A DNA stretch of 64,000 nt from Polyangiaceae bacterium (GTDB lineage: Bacteria; Myxococcota_A; Polyangia; Polyangiales; Polyangiaceae). The notes beneath the pieces were generated by a model, which saw only the letters and a list, made by a program, of their open reading frames with translations, had not been told where the DNA came from and did no database searches. The stretch covers positions 104,855 through 168,854 of the forward strand of contig JABSRN010000049.1 of NCBI GenBank assembly GCA_013214025.1, read 5' to 3'. Of the stretch, positions 8,522 to 18,669 are shown one piece after another (within the stretch, counting starts at the first letter, position 1; the number at the start of each line of letters is the position of its first letter). A program made the position numbers and the translations under genes.

Positions 8522-9196
8522 CTACAGCGTCAGTTCGCGGACTCCGTCGGACCCAGCGATGAGCACCAGGTCGGCCCGCTGGACAAATAGTCCGGTCTCC
8601 ACAACTCCCGGGATATTTAGCAGTTTGGCGTCAAGTTCCGCTGGTTCTGCGAGGATCCCGGCCGCTAAATCGTAGATGTAGTTGCCCGCATCCGTCATCC
8701 ATGGCTTCCCGTCGCGCATCCGCAGGCTAGGTTCGCCGTGCTGCTGGAGCTGAGCGACAGTTGCTTGGTGAGCAAAACTGAGCACCTCCACTGGAATTGG
8801 CCATTTCTCCCCGAGTTTCTCACTCAGCTTGGATTCGTCGACGACGATGATGTTCTTTTTCGCGGCCTGGTTGACGATTTTTTCTCGGGTCTGACATCCG
8901 CCGCCGCCTTTGATGAGATCAAGCGACGCGCTGACCTCGTCGGCACCATCTACACACACGTCGATGACCCAGGGTCCGTCATCGGACAAGAGTTCGATGC
9001 CTAGTGAGATAGCTTGCTCCCGGCTGGCTTCGCTGGTGGGCACTCCCTTGAGTTTTCTTCCGCCGGAGACCAGTCGTCCCACGCCATTGATGAACAGCTT
9101 GGCGGTGGAGCCAGAGCCCAGCCCCACGATGCCCTCTTCCGGCAGGTATTGGAGCGCGGCTTCGGCAACCTTCTGTTTGGCTTCGTCCTGGGTCAT
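8522..9196 (-). CDS. rpiA: Ribose-5-phosphate isomerase A
   Basis: 224 aa, normal length. Interconverts ribose 5-phosphate and ribulose 5-phosphate in the pentose phosphate pathway. Signature segments are GLGSGSTAKLFI (phosphate loop), DGADEVSASLDLIKGGGG with the catalytic-region Asp residues, REKIVNQAAKK, and KLGEKWPIPVEVLSFA. It stands between the PP2C gene and an unrelated membrane-anchored protein, both on the same strand with gaps of about 100 bp. Confidence 0.96.
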   Translation of the reverse strand: MTQDEAKQKVAEAALQYLPEEGIVGLGSGSTAKLFINGVGRLVSGGRKLKGVPTSEASREQAISLGIELLSDDGPWVIDVCVDGADEVSASLDLIKGGGGCQTREKIVNQAAKKNIIVVDESKLSEKLGEKWPIPVEVLSFAHQATVAQLQQHGEPSLRMRDGKPWMTDAGNYIYDLAAGILAEPAELDAKLLNIPGVVETGLFVQRADLVLIAGSDGVRELTL

Positions 9197-9288
9197 GGCG
9201 TCGACCCTATCGCGTCCCTTGGCCTGGGGCGAGCGCCGTAAACCTAGACTGAAAGTACCGCGCAGGGCGCTGCCGTCGGAGGGAGCCG

Positions 9289-10542
9289 CTATTTTTGGGC
9301 GGTGCGGCGTTCGCCTTTGGCGGGCATGATGTAGAAAAAGTCTCGCCGCGCGCGGTCCCGAATGAACTCCCCGTCGCTGAACTCGAAGCCGTCCGCCAAC
9401 GGGAGGGCGAGGCGCTCTTCGGTCTTTGCGTTTTTACTGAAGACGACGAACTTCGGATAGGAGAAGTTCACGTCGAGTTGGGCGACAGTGGGAGCGCCCA
9501 CGTGATGCATGCCGAGGGCGATGGCCGGCGCCGTGGTGTGATTGCTGATGCCGATGTAGAGCGTGTCGTTGTCTGGGCTGAGTCCGATAGCTGAGCGGCG
9601 GATGACAGTTTCGCCGTCCAGGGTGGCGCCCCATTTACGCGTATTTCCAGACTCTAGGCGGCTATTTACCTTGCCGTCCTCGTACATGCAGTTGGGCGTT
9701 TGACGCCACCAAAGCATGTCTGCTTGCTGGTCTTTCACTTTGCCCCAGGAGGCGAGCCTCATGCGGCCGTCCTTGTACTTTACGAGGGTGCAGACGCCCT
9801 TGCGCGCTTTGACGAAGGTCAGCCCGCCGAGAAACATGCCGTATCTGCCATGCTCGGTCTTGAAGCCCCCGTTGAAGGCGGCGAGCACATTCGTGCGGTG
9901 AGTTTCGGGGATGGTGCCCGGTCGTTCGATCTCTTTGGCTTCTTCTTCCCGTGCCTGGGGCTCGTAGCGTCCTGCGACCATGTGAATGTCGGCTCGGCGG
10001 AGATCGATGGCAACGACGAAGAGCTCGGCCCAGGACCGATTCTTGTCAGGATGAAGAAGCGTCTTGTAGAGCCGTGGCTCCTCTTTGGGTCGTTTGGGAT
10101 CTTGAATGCCCACCCATTGACCATCGCCGGGGGCTGACCAGCTCTCGTGCACAGGTCCTGCAGCTTTTGGTTGGAACGGCGGCAACACGGGGGATGCGTC
10201 TGAGCCGTTCTGATCGGGCGAGGGGTTCGGCTGTGGGCGGGCGCTTGTCTCGGGTACGGCCCAATAGGCTTTGGGCTTCTGCCCACGGCGAGTGAAGCGA
10301 AATACCTTGTCTTGGACGCTGTATCCGAAGTCCTCGATGCTCGTGACGTTCTCGGCTCCGATCACGCTCCGGAGGCCATCAGCGACGAACGGGCCCAGCC
10401 ATTCCACCCGGTTCACGGCGATCCAGAGAGCGAGGACTGCGATGGGGGTGCCGCCGATCACGGCAATCACCGCCATTCGGCGCCATTTGGAGGCACTTTT
10501 TCCGCTGTTTGTGGATTCTGGCTGCTTTGGCGGTAGCCCCAT
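9289..10542 (-). CDS. Membrane-anchored phosphodiester-glycosidase-like (NAGPA domain) protein
   Basis: 417 aa. A cytoplasmic N-terminus with one membrane segment at about 24-43 (MAVIAVIGGTPIAVLALWIA) is followed by a Pro/Ser-rich linker and a periplasmic domain. FNGGFKTEHGRYGMFLGG in the middle and DGETVIRRSAIGL, ALGMHHVGAPTVAQLDVNFS later match the pattern of the NAGPA/phosphodiester glycosidase superfamily (also in EpsL-type exopolysaccharide proteins). The substrate is unknown. The family assignment is from remembered motifs and is moderate. Confidence 0.65.
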   Translation of the reverse strand: MGLPPKQPESTNSGKSASKWRRMAVIAVIGGTPIAVLALWIAVNRVEWLGPFVADGLRSVIGAENVTSIEDFGYSVQDKVFRFTRRGQKPKAYWAVPETSARPQPNPSPDQNGSDASPVLPPFQPKAAGPVHESWSAPGDGQWVGIQDPKRPKEEPRLYKTLLHPDKNRSWAELFVVAIDLRRADIHMVAGRYEPQAREEEAKEIERPGTIPETHRTNVLAAFNGGFKTEHGRYGMFLGGLTFVKARKGVCTLVKYKDGRMRLASWGKVKDQQADMLWWRQTPNCMYEDGKVNSRLESGNTRKWGATLDGETVIRRSAIGLSPDNDTLYIGISNHTTAPAIALGMHHVGAPTVAQLDVNFSYPKFVVFSKNAKTEERLALPLADGFEFSDGEFIRDRARRDFFYIMPAKGERRTAQK

Positions 10543-10609
10543 GGGCCTACCTTAATGGATCGTCCGGTAGCAGGCCCATTTGTGCGCTTTGTTGTAAGAA
10601 TCGGCATAG

Positions 10610-13600
10610 ATGCGCGCCCTTTGCACGATCTGCCAGCTTCTGCTCCTCGTGGCGGTGGTTGGGATCACTCCCGTGGTGGCCCAAGAGGTTGGCACCTTGG
10701 CGGTCGCGCCCAACTCTTTGGCACCGGCGAACCGATCGAAGCTCATCTCCCGCATCGACATTATTTTTGAGGGTGGGCGGTGGAGTGATTCCGTCAAGCT
10801 GCAGCGAGTTCGAGTTGGTGAGGTTTTCACGCCGGCGCTGGCGCGTCAGGCCATGGCCGAGCTTTTGGATACGGGGCGATACGCATCGGTCAGGGCGAGC
10901 GTGTTGCCTGCGGGCGATGCGCTGATTCTGCGATTGGCCGTGGTGCCGAGGCGCATCATCGCCGCGGTGAAATTCATCGACGGAAAATTGCCGGAAGGTC
11001 CGGCTCGACGGGCCGCAGAAGTGGCGGTCGGTGATGAGCTGACAGCTCTCAAGCTGCCCGCTATCGCCGAGCGACTGGTCAGTTATTATCGCGCGAGTGG
11101 CTTCCCCGATGCCGCGGTGCAACCGAAAGTCGTAGATACAGACCGTGCACTGGAGGTGCTCCTTCTCTTGCACGTTGACGCGGGGGACCCTCGGATCGTG
11201 CGCGAGCGCATTTTCGCGGTGTCTTCGGTGTCGTCTCCCGCGCTGGCGTCGGTCCTACGCTCCTACGAAGTGCGAGTCGGGGCCAGACTGGACGAAGCGC
11301 GGCTCTCGGACGCGGATCGTGCGCTGCAGGATTCCCTTCGCCGGGGTGGCTGGCACGCAGCTTTGGTGAGTCACTCCTTGGGGGGCGACCGCCGCGATCG
11401 ACTCAGTGTGAACGTTCAGGCTGGTGCCTACACCCGCATTCGTTTCGAAGGGGTGCGCGCCTTCGATGCTGTGGAATTGCGACGGAGTCTCGATTTACAA
11501 GAGAGCGATGACCGATCGGTCACGACTTTGGCGGGGCGGCTCCGAAAACACTACGTGGCGCGGGGCTTTCTCGACACGTCCGTGACACCGCGTCCCCGCA
11601 TGTCGAAGGACCGGAGCCTCTTAGACTTGAAGTTCGTCGTTCGCGAAGGCACTCGTGTTACCGTGATGGCTCGTGAGTACCCGTGTCTGCGTGGGGCGCG
11701 CAGCGCGGACGAAGTGGGCGAAGAGATCGACAGCTTCTTGACCGAGGCGCTCCCCGGCAGCGGCGTACTCGCCGCTGTGGATTCAACCGTGCTGGATTCG
11801 CGCTTGGGCCCCCGCGGGCGCACCGGATCGCGCCCGATGCCCGAGTCTCTCGATCCCTGGGCGACCTACGTGCCTGAGGTCTATGACCGAGCCATCGAGC
11901 ACTTGAAGGGACTGTACCGATCCGAGGGATACCTGTCTGCCGAGGTGGGTCCTGTCGTTCCCATGCGTCGCCGCTGCAGCACGCAGTCTCCACCGGGCCG
12001 CTGCTTGCCGGTGGGTCAGCGGGAGCGTCCGACAGTGATTTGCCCGAAGGATGACTTAGCGCTTCCCCAAGAAGATCCAGGAGCGGGCACGGTCGTGGCG
12101 TGTCGCGCTGACCGCGCGCGGGGAATATCATGTGAGCGCAGCGTGGTCCTGCATATTCCCGTTAAGCTGGGTCCGCGCTCCACTCTCTGGGACGTAGCCT
12201 TCGATGGCAACGAACGCTTGCCGTCTGCAACCCTGCTGGAGGCCGCCGACGTCAATCTGGGGCAGCCTGTCTCTCAGGTGGCCCTCGAGCAAGCCCGGCA
12301 CCGGGTGTTGGAAGCGTATAAGGAGGAAGGCTACGCCTTTGCCGCCGTCGAGCTCAGCCTCGATTTGTCACCGGATCATTCTCGGGCGCGAGCGCGCTTC
12401 ACGGTAAGCGAGCACGAACAGGTGATCGTTCGCGACATCGTCGTGCATGGCGCCAAGCTGACGCTCGAATCGTTGATCTTAGGCCGGGTCGCGCTAAAGA
12501 TCGGCGGCATATATCGACGCAGTGAGGTGCGGGCTACCGAAGAACGGCTGGCAACCCTAGGCGTTTTCAGCAACGTGACGGTCGCGCTTCAGGATCCGGA
12601 AGTGCCGGCGAAACAGAAGCTTGTAGTCATCACCGTACGCGAGCGACCGGCGCAATACTTGGATATTCGACCCGGTATCAGCACCGGCGAAGGACTTCGA
12701 GCCACCTTCGAGTACGGTCACCGAAACGTTGCCAGGCGGGCCATCCAGTTCGTCTTTCGGGTGCAACTTGGTTTTCTGCCGGGGTCGTTCATTCTTGATG
12801 ACAATGTTCGCCAACGTTTTGATGACCTTCCCCTTGGTCGCAGGTTGGAGCGGCGCAACACCGCATCGGTAGAGTTTCCGGAGATAGGCTTGGGGCCGTT
12901 GTTTCGCTTCGGCATCGAGGGCGTGGACGTTCGCGACAACTCCCGCGACTTCGGCATCACCAAGGATGCCGTGATCCTCACCTTGAGATTCAGGCCGAGC
13001 CTCAAGTTTTCCACCGAGCTGGGAGCTTCTTTTGAACTCAACGACGCCGAAATTTTCGGTAAGGATGAGGCGGGAGCACTGCAGGCTTACTTGGAGCAGA
13101 ACAACTCAGCTTCCTTGCGCCGTTTGCTCGACGTTCCCCAGGGCAGCACATTTGTGGTCGCCCAACGCACCGGGCTGTCATGGGATCGCCGGGACAACCC
13201 CTTCGCGGCTACTTCCGGCAGCTTCTTCTCGGTGGGGGTGGAACACGTGCAGGCCTTCCCCTCCGAAGACACGTTGACCACGCAGGCGGCGGATGAGATC
13301 ACCGAGACGGTGACTCAGAAAGAGTTCACCGATAGCCAGTTCCTTCACGTGACCCACCGCGTCGCCGCCTACGCTAAGTTGACCGAGGGGGGGCTGACCT
13401 TGGCGACGAGCTTCCGCTGGGGGATGAACTACCAATTGAGGAACGATTCCTTGACCTACCCCGATCGCTTTTTCTTTCTCGGCGGGGTCGATTCGCTCCG
13501 CGGCTTCGTGGAGTCTTCGATGATTCCCCAGGATCTGGCCGAACGTATCCTCGACCCCAATGACGCTTTCAGTGAGGAAAGCGTTACGATTCGCGGCGGA

Positions 13601-13855
13601 GATGTATTCATCAATCCTCGGGTGGAGCTGAGAATCCCGTTGGCAGGAATTTGGCAGACAGCGTTGTTTGTCGATAGCGGCAATTTTTGGCTCGATCCCG
13701 CACGGCTCGATCCGACGGTATTGCGCTACGCAGTGGGTTCGGGTTTGCGCGCCCAAACGCCGATTGGACCTTTGGCGCTCGACTACGGGATCAATCTAGA
13801 TAGACGCCCGTGGGAGGATCCCTGGGCGATCCATTTCAGCATCGGATTGTTCTAA
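10610..13855 (+). CDS. Omp85-superfamily outer-membrane assembly protein (BamA/TamA-like)
   Basis: 1081 aa with a signal peptide ending near VVAQ (residues 21-24). About six POTRA-like repeats occupy 48-678, among them FDGNERLPSATLLEAADV and VVHGAKLTLESLILGRVALK. A 16-strand-type barrel follows from about 680, with the conserved FFLGGVDSLRGFVESS near 950 and a C-terminal aromatic strand (IHFSIGLF). It folds or translocates proteins at the outer membrane. Residues 456-508 form a cysteine-rich insertion (C456, C465, C478, C498, C508) between POTRA domains, plus C359, which is unusual. No skp, lpxD or fabZ neighbours, so it may not be the housekeeping BamA. Confidence 0.88.
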   Translation: MRALCTICQLLLLVAVVGITPVVAQEVGTLAVAPNSLAPANRSKLISRIDIIFEGGRWSDSVKLQRVRVGEVFTPALARQAMAELLDTGRYASVRASVLPAGDALILRLAVVPRRIIAAVKFIDGKLPEGPARRAAEVAVGDELTALKLPAIAERLVSYYRASGFPDAAVQPKVVDTDRALEVLLLLHVDAGDPRIVRERIFAVSSVSSPALASVLRSYEVRVGARLDEARLSDADRALQDSLRRGGWHAALVSHSLGGDRRDRLSVNVQAGAYTRIRFEGVRAFDAVELRRSLDLQESDDRSVTTLAGRLRKHYVARGFLDTSVTPRPRMSKDRSLLDLKFVVREGTRVTVMAREYPCLRGARSADEVGEEIDSFLTEALPGSGVLAAVDSTVLDSRLGPRGRTGSRPMPESLDPWATYVPEVYDRAIEHLKGLYRSEGYLSAEVGPVVPMRRRCSTQSPPGRCLPVGQRERPTVICPKDDLALPQEDPGAGTVVACRADRARGISCERSVVLHIPVKLGPRSTLWDVAFDGNERLPSATLLEAADVNLGQPVSQVALEQARHRVLEAYKEEGYAFAAVELSLDLSPDHSRARARFTVSEHEQVIVRDIVVHGAKLTLESLILGRVALKIGGIYRRSEVRATEERLATLGVFSNVTVALQDPEVPAKQKLVVITVRERPAQYLDIRPGISTGEGLRATFEYGHRNVARRAIQFVFRVQLGFLPGSFILDDNVRQRFDDLPLGRRLERRNTASVEFPEIGLGPLFRFGIEGVDVRDNSRDFGITKDAVILTLRFRPSLKFSTELGASFELNDAEIFGKDEAGALQAYLEQNNSASLRRLLDVPQGSTFVVAQRTGLSWDRRDNPFAATSGSFFSVGVEHVQAFPSEDTLTTQAADEITETVTQKEFTDSQFLHVTHRVAAYAKLTEGGLTLATSFRWGMNYQLRNDSLTYPDRFFFLGGVDSLRGFVESSMIPQDLAERILDPNDAFSEESVTIRGGDVFINPRVELRIPLAGIWQTALFVDSGNFWLDPARLDPTVLRYAVGSGLRAQTPIGPLALDYGINLDRRPWEDPWAIHFSIGLF

Positions 13856-14060
13856 CGGTTGGGTGGCCGGTGCTTCGTACAGCTCGATCGTCAGCCCGCA
13901 GAGCACGCCGGCGACCCGGAGAGCCCGGAGAGCCATCGTGACCAGAGGGAGCTTCCGGACGGGCCCCGGCTGCCCTAGAGATCAGCCTCAGAAAAACGGG
14001 ACCCCCACCCTATGGGGCCGAGATGTCGATGGCCGTTGGGTCTAAGGCTGGAGAGACGAG

Positions 14061-15851
14061 TTGGCTGGCACTGAAGTGAACGATATCCCGATCGGGCTGG
14101 GGGCGCAGTTTATGCGTCACTCGCCGCGATTTGCCGTCGGCATGGCCTTCCTGGCGGGCTATCAGATCCTTCAACGAGATATCGATCTAACGGTGAAGGA
14201 CGCCGTTGACGAAGCGGTCGCCGGAAATACCGAACTGGTTCAGGCTCTCGGTGTCGCGATGGTGGTGATGGCGATCTTCGCCTTTATCATCCGGGTGCTG
14301 TCGCGTATGGCGATTTTTGATGGGGGCCGTATTGCCGAGTACGAACTCCGCCGGGCCCTGCTGGATCGACTTCACACCTTGGGTCCGTCCTTCTACGGGC
14401 GCATGAGCACCGGCGAAGTGATGAGCCGCGTTACGAACGACCTGGCTCAGGTTCGCACTCTATTGGGTTTCGGTGTGCTCACCTCGGTCAATACCGTGTT
14501 CGCCTTGGTCAGCGCGCTCAGTGTCATGATTCCCATATCGAGCAAGCTGACGGCTGCTGCCCTCAGCGTCCTGCCATTGCTTTTCTTGGTGATGCGGCAG
14601 CTGTCGGGTCAGCTTTACACTCGCCAGCGAGAAAATCAGGAAGCGCTCGGAAGCATGAGCGAGAGCGTGCAGGCGAGCATCGCCGGCGTGCGGGTGATTC
14701 GATCCTTTGGGCTTGAAGCCTTTGAGGCCAGGCGATTTGATCACATCAACCAGGACTACCTGACTAAGGCTCTGGCGATCGCCCGACTGCGCGGATCCAT
14801 GTGGCCTGTCATGCAGACGATTACCGCCATCTCGGTCGTCATCGTGTTTTGGTACGGCGGACACCTCATGCTAGCCGGTGAGCTCACTGAAGGAGATTTT
14901 TTGGCGTTCTATCGGGCACTATCGCGCCTCGTGTGGCCGCTGATCGCCATCGGTTTTCTTGTGAGTGTGCTGCAGCGGGGCCGCGCCGGTTACGATCGCA
15001 TCGCCGAAGTCTATTCAGCCATTCCGGATATCGTCGACGGCGACAAGCTCGGTGCAGATTCTGCCGCTGGCTCTCTTGATGTGCGCGGACTCAGTTTCGC
15101 CTATGGCGAATCGCGGGTGCTGAACGACGTTAGCTTCGAGTTGCCTGCGGGCAGCTCGTTGGCGATCGTGGGTCGAACTGGCAGTGGCAAGTCGACGATT
15201 GCCAGCTTGCTCGCACGACTACAACCGACTCCCACTGGCACGGTCTTCTTAGATGGCGTGGATGTTTGCGAGCTTCCACTGAGTGCGGTTCGTGAAGTCA
15301 TCGGATTTTCCCAACAGAACCCGTTCTTGTTTTCCACCACAGTTGGCCGCAACATTGGTTACACACTTTCGGAGCCGGACAGTCAGGCCTCGGACGCGAT
15401 CATTCGGTACGCCGCGTCGGAAGCGCAAATCTTGCCGGAAGTGGAAGACCTTCCGAACGGCTTTGATACCGTCGTCGGAGAGCGAGGGGTGCAGCTATCC
15501 GGCGGGCAAAAGCAGCGTGTAGCCCTCGCGCGCGCTTTCGTGAAGGAGCCCAAAATCCTCGTACTCGACGACCCGCTCAGTGCCGTCGACGCCCGCACCG
15601 AAAAGGCCATTCTCGAAACTATCGACCGTCAGCGGGCCGAGCGCGGGGTGTTACTGATTACTCATCGCGTGTCCGCAGCGAGCCGCTGCGATCAAATTCT
15701 GGTACTGGATAAGGGCGTGGTTGTTGCTCGCGGCACCCACGAGCAATTGGTCGCTCGTGAGGGCCTGTACGCCACCTTCGCCGAAGAGCAACGCATCGAG
15801 GGCGAGCTCGCTCGTTTGAGTCAGGCCGAAGAGGAGGCGCTTCATGTTTGA
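14061..15851 (+). CDS. ABC exporter subunit 1 (fused permease-ATPase, degenerate site)
   Basis: 596 aa from a TTG preceded by GGAGAG. Six membrane helices fill roughly 20-310, then an ATPase domain: Walker A VGRTGSGKST, signature LSGGQKQR, Walker B ILVLDDPLSAVDA. The residue after the Walker B Asp is Asp, not the catalytic Glu. This is the hallmark of the degenerate-site half of heterodimeric exporters (TM287/288, BmrCD, YheIH types). It overlaps the partner gene by 8 bp. The substrate (drug, lipid or peptide) is unknown. Confidence 0.93.
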   Translation: MAGTEVNDIPIGLGAQFMRHSPRFAVGMAFLAGYQILQRDIDLTVKDAVDEAVAGNTELVQALGVAMVVMAIFAFIIRVLSRMAIFDGGRIAEYELRRALLDRLHTLGPSFYGRMSTGEVMSRVTNDLAQVRTLLGFGVLTSVNTVFALVSALSVMIPISSKLTAAALSVLPLLFLVMRQLSGQLYTRQRENQEALGSMSESVQASIAGVRVIRSFGLEAFEARRFDHINQDYLTKALAIARLRGSMWPVMQTITAISVVIVFWYGGHLMLAGELTEGDFLAFYRALSRLVWPLIAIGFLVSVLQRGRAGYDRIAEVYSAIPDIVDGDKLGADSAAGSLDVRGLSFAYGESRVLNDVSFELPAGSSLAIVGRTGSGKSTIASLLARLQPTPTGTVFLDGVDVCELPLSAVREVIGFSQQNPFLFSTTVGRNIGYTLSEPDSQASDAIIRYAASEAQILPEVEDLPNGFDTVVGERGVQLSGGQKQRVALARAFVKEPKILVLDDPLSAVDARTEKAILETIDRQRAERGVLLITHRVSAASRCDQILVLDKGVVVARGTHEQLVAREGLYATFAEEQRIEGELARLSQAEEEALHV

Positions 15852-17736
15852 GCCGCTTCAACCGACCGTGGCAGCCGCGCCGGAGTTGTCGGAGTCGCCG
15901 GAGTCGTCGGAGTCTCTTCGGAGCCGGACCGAGCGAACTGAGGCGCTACTGAAGGCCTTCCACGAGGAGGCGGTTCTCGGTAACGCCTACGACGCTCGTC
16001 TGATCGGTCGGCTCTGGCCGTTTATCTCGCCCCATCGACGATTGGTGATTCTGTCGATTGGCACTGGCATCATCACTTCCTTGGCGGCGCTTTCCCGTCC
16101 CCTGATCATGCGTTTTGCCATTGACGACGGAGTAGCTGCCAAGGACCCCAGCGTACTGTTGCGGGGCGGCTTGATGCTGGCAGGCGTGGTCATCTTCAGC
16201 GAACTGCTGCGCTTCGTGCAGACCTATTCCATTCAGGTTGCCGGCGCGCGCGCCATGGCCGCCCTCCGTCAACGGGTGTTCGGATTCCTTCACGAGTTGC
16301 GCTTGGCGTATTTTGATCGCCAGCCGGTGGGTCGCCTCGTGACCCGGGTGGTAAATGATGTCGACGCCGTGTTCGAGCTATTCGGCTCGGGAGCGCTCAA
16401 CGCGCTCACGGACATGCTCAGCTTGATCGGTATCGTAGTGATGATGTTGATCCTGGATTGGCGTTTGGCGCTCATTAGTTTTGCGGCGGTACCGCCGGTG
16501 GCCTTGCTGGCGCGGGCTGTACGGAGGCGAGCGCGGGAGGCGTTTCGGGAGATTCGTTCCAAGACCGCGCGCATGAACGCGACGGTGAACGAACAGGTTA
16601 GCGGCATGAGTGTGGTTCAGGCCTTCGGTCAGCAGGAAGCCGCCGCCGAAGAGTTCGATCGAATCAATGTCGCCTATCGGGAGGCGAATATCCGCGCGAT
16701 TAAGTTCGAGGCGACCCAGGACGCTGCCATCGAGATGGTCTCCACCGTATGCCTCGCGTCCATCCTGCTCTCGCTCGCCGGACACCCGGTGAGCTTCGGC
16801 ACCGTGGTGGCGTTCAACGCCTATTTGCTGAGCTTTTTTGAGCCGATCAGTGCATTGGCCCAGCGATACACGATCCTGCAGAGCGCGATGGCGGGGGCAG
16901 AGCGTGTGTTTGGGTTGCTCGATTTGGAGGAGCAAGACGCTCCGCCGCGGGACGCTGCGGCGGCTACCGACGAAAATGTTGCGCTGAGTTTTGACTCGGT
17001 AGATTTCGAATACCGCGAGGGCGTTCCCATTCTGCGGGGCGTTTCCTTTGAAGCCAAGGTCGGCGAGAAGTTGGCCTTGGTCGGACCCACCGGCGCCGGT
17101 AAGTCAACGGTGACCGCTCTGTTACTGCGTCTCTATGAGATCCAGAACGGGGTGGTGCGCGTTCAGGGGCGAGACGTAGTGGGTTGCGAACGCACGGAAT
17201 TGCGTCGAAAGTTTGCTGTCGTGCCCCAGGAGGTCTTTCTATTTCCCGGGACGGTGGCCAGCAATATCGCGCTCGGGGAGACCGAGGACCGCGAGCGAGT
17301 CGAAGGTGCCTTGCGACGAATAGGCGCGTACGAGACCTTTACCGAGCGAGCTGGTGGCTTGGACGCCCCCGTGGTGGAACGGGGCGCCAATTTCTCAGCC
17401 GGTGAGCGGCAACTCATTGCGTTTGCACGAGCGATGTACCGAGACGCTGAGATCTTGATCCTGGACGAGGCCACCGCCAGCGTAGATTCGGCGACCGAGG
17501 CGAGGCTCCAGCACGCTCTCGAAGAGCTGATGCGAGACCGAACATCGCTCATCATCGCTCATCGCCTCAGCACCATCCGCCATGCGGATAGAATCGTGGC
17601 CTTCGCCCGTGGGCGAGTCGTCGAGCAAGGGACTCACGCTGAGCTGTTGGAGGCCGGCGGGCTCTATGCTCGGCTGCACGAGCTGCACTTTTCGAAACAG
17701 GCTGGGCAGGGCACGACGACGAACTCAGACGTCTAG
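15844..17736 (+). CDS. ABC exporter subunit 2 (fused permease-ATPase, catalytic site)
   Basis: 630 aa. After about 55 polar residues rich in Glu and Ser come six membrane helices and an ATPase domain: Walker A VGPTGAGKST, signature FSAGERQL in place of LSGGQ, Walker B ILILDEATASVDS with the catalytic Glu, and H-loop IIAHRLSTIRHAD. The altered signature completes the degenerate site with subunit 1, while this subunit's Walker motifs pair with subunit 1's good LSGGQ. The ATG lies inside the upstream gene's last codons, so translation is coupled. Confidence 0.94.
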   Translation: MFEPLQPTVAAAPELSESPESSESLRSRTERTEALLKAFHEEAVLGNAYDARLIGRLWPFISPHRRLVILSIGTGIITSLAALSRPLIMRFAIDDGVAAKDPSVLLRGGLMLAGVVIFSELLRFVQTYSIQVAGARAMAALRQRVFGFLHELRLAYFDRQPVGRLVTRVVNDVDAVFELFGSGALNALTDMLSLIGIVVMMLILDWRLALISFAAVPPVALLARAVRRRAREAFREIRSKTARMNATVNEQVSGMSVVQAFGQQEAAAEEFDRINVAYREANIRAIKFEATQDAAIEMVSTVCLASILLSLAGHPVSFGTVVAFNAYLLSFFEPISALAQRYTILQSAMAGAERVFGLLDLEEQDAPPRDAAAATDENVALSFDSVDFEYREGVPILRGVSFEAKVGEKLALVGPTGAGKSTVTALLLRLYEIQNGVVRVQGRDVVGCERTELRRKFAVVPQEVFLFPGTVASNIALGETEDRERVEGALRRIGAYETFTERAGGLDAPVVERGANFSAGERQLIAFARAMYRDAEILILDEATASVDSATEARLQHALEELMRDRTSLIIAHRLSTIRHADRIVAFARGRVVEQGTHAELLEAGGLYARLHELHFSKQAGQGTTTNSDV

Positions 17737-17883
17737 AACCGCTTCTGAACACCCTCAGCACCAGCATGACCCGGCCAGAGTCATCCGGGCCAGTGCATCA
17801 CGGTATTTTTTGATCGCGGTTCGCTGTCTCCTACGGTCGCGGATATTGGTTAGATCTGCTTACGGCGCTCAGCTATGCCGCAA

Positions 17884-18447
17884 TCAGTTGGCGTCTGCCG
17901 TGGAGGCATCTCCGCTGTCGGCCAAAGCTAGAGCGTCGCTGCCGCCGTCAAGCGCCGGCAGCGTCAACGGGACATAGGAAGCGGTCACGCGAAGATAAAA
18001 ATCGGCGCAGGTGTCGTTTCTTACCTGGATGTATTCAGCGGTTATATTCTCAAACACCACTTCGTTGCCCGCAGCTTCACTCGTGTCCCCCACCGAGCGA
18101 TCTGAGTTCGAGCACTCGTGATTGGGGTCCGGCATGGGACATTCGGCGAATGAGAGATAAGCGTTAAAGCTTTGCGGAGCGCCGTCGAGCTGGTGGTAGA
18201 GGCGGAAAGTTTCGCCGGGCGGAAAGTGCAAATAGGGACCGACGCTAGGAGAGCTTTGGTAAAAACTGGCTTCGCTACTGGTCGTGCCCTGTAGATAGGC
18301 GACCGCAGCCCGATCGTCTCCGCTCCGGTCGCAAGTTGGGCCCAGGCAGCCGGGACTCACGATGGCTACCAGTGCGGTGAGCGCCCAGCGCCTGGCCTGG
18401 CGGCGCCTATGGGGGCAGGGTCGATGGATGTCAGTTGGAATGGTCAT
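17884..18447 (-). CDS. Secreted or lipid-anchored hypothetical protein
   Basis: 187 aa. Basic N-terminus, then a hydrophobic stretch (WALTALVAIVSPGC, Cys at about 33) that could be a signal peptide or an imperfect lipobox. The mature part is Ser/Asp-rich with four more Cys (CDRSGDD, AECPMPDPNHECS, DTCADF), probably disulfide bonded outside the cytoplasm. I recognise no family. It converges with the ABC pair and diverges from the SUMT-HemD fusion. It is a single-gene unit, and its start is not certain. Confidence 0.6.
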   Translation of the reverse strand: MTIPTDIHRPCPHRRRQARRWALTALVAIVSPGCLGPTCDRSGDDRAAVAYLQGTTSSEASFYQSSPSVGPYLHFPPGETFRLYHQLDGAPQSFNAYLSFAECPMPDPNHECSNSDRSVGDTSEAAGNEVVFENITAEYIQVRNDTCADFYLRVTASYVPLTLPALDGGSDALALADSGDASTADAN

Positions 18448-18669
18448 GCTCGACTCCGTGCCAGAGGCGCGGCGGGGTCCCAGGCTAGCCCGCGCGGCTA
18501 CACTGTCAACGGAAAGCGTCTTTATTCAGCCTGCGGATGGCCGGTCGGGTGTTTCGCCCCAGTCGCCAGAGCCCCCCGTGGACCGCCGGGCGTTTCGATT
18601 GCTGCTCGGATTGCGCTAGCGTGTAGCTTCCGGGCCGTCGGACGAGTCGGCGGGCTTTGTGCCAATTCT

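Noticed and set aside
13863..14045. 60-codon frame between the Omp85 gene and the ABC exporter
   Set aside because: Arg/Ser/Pro-rich random-like sequence with no ribosome site or conserved feature.
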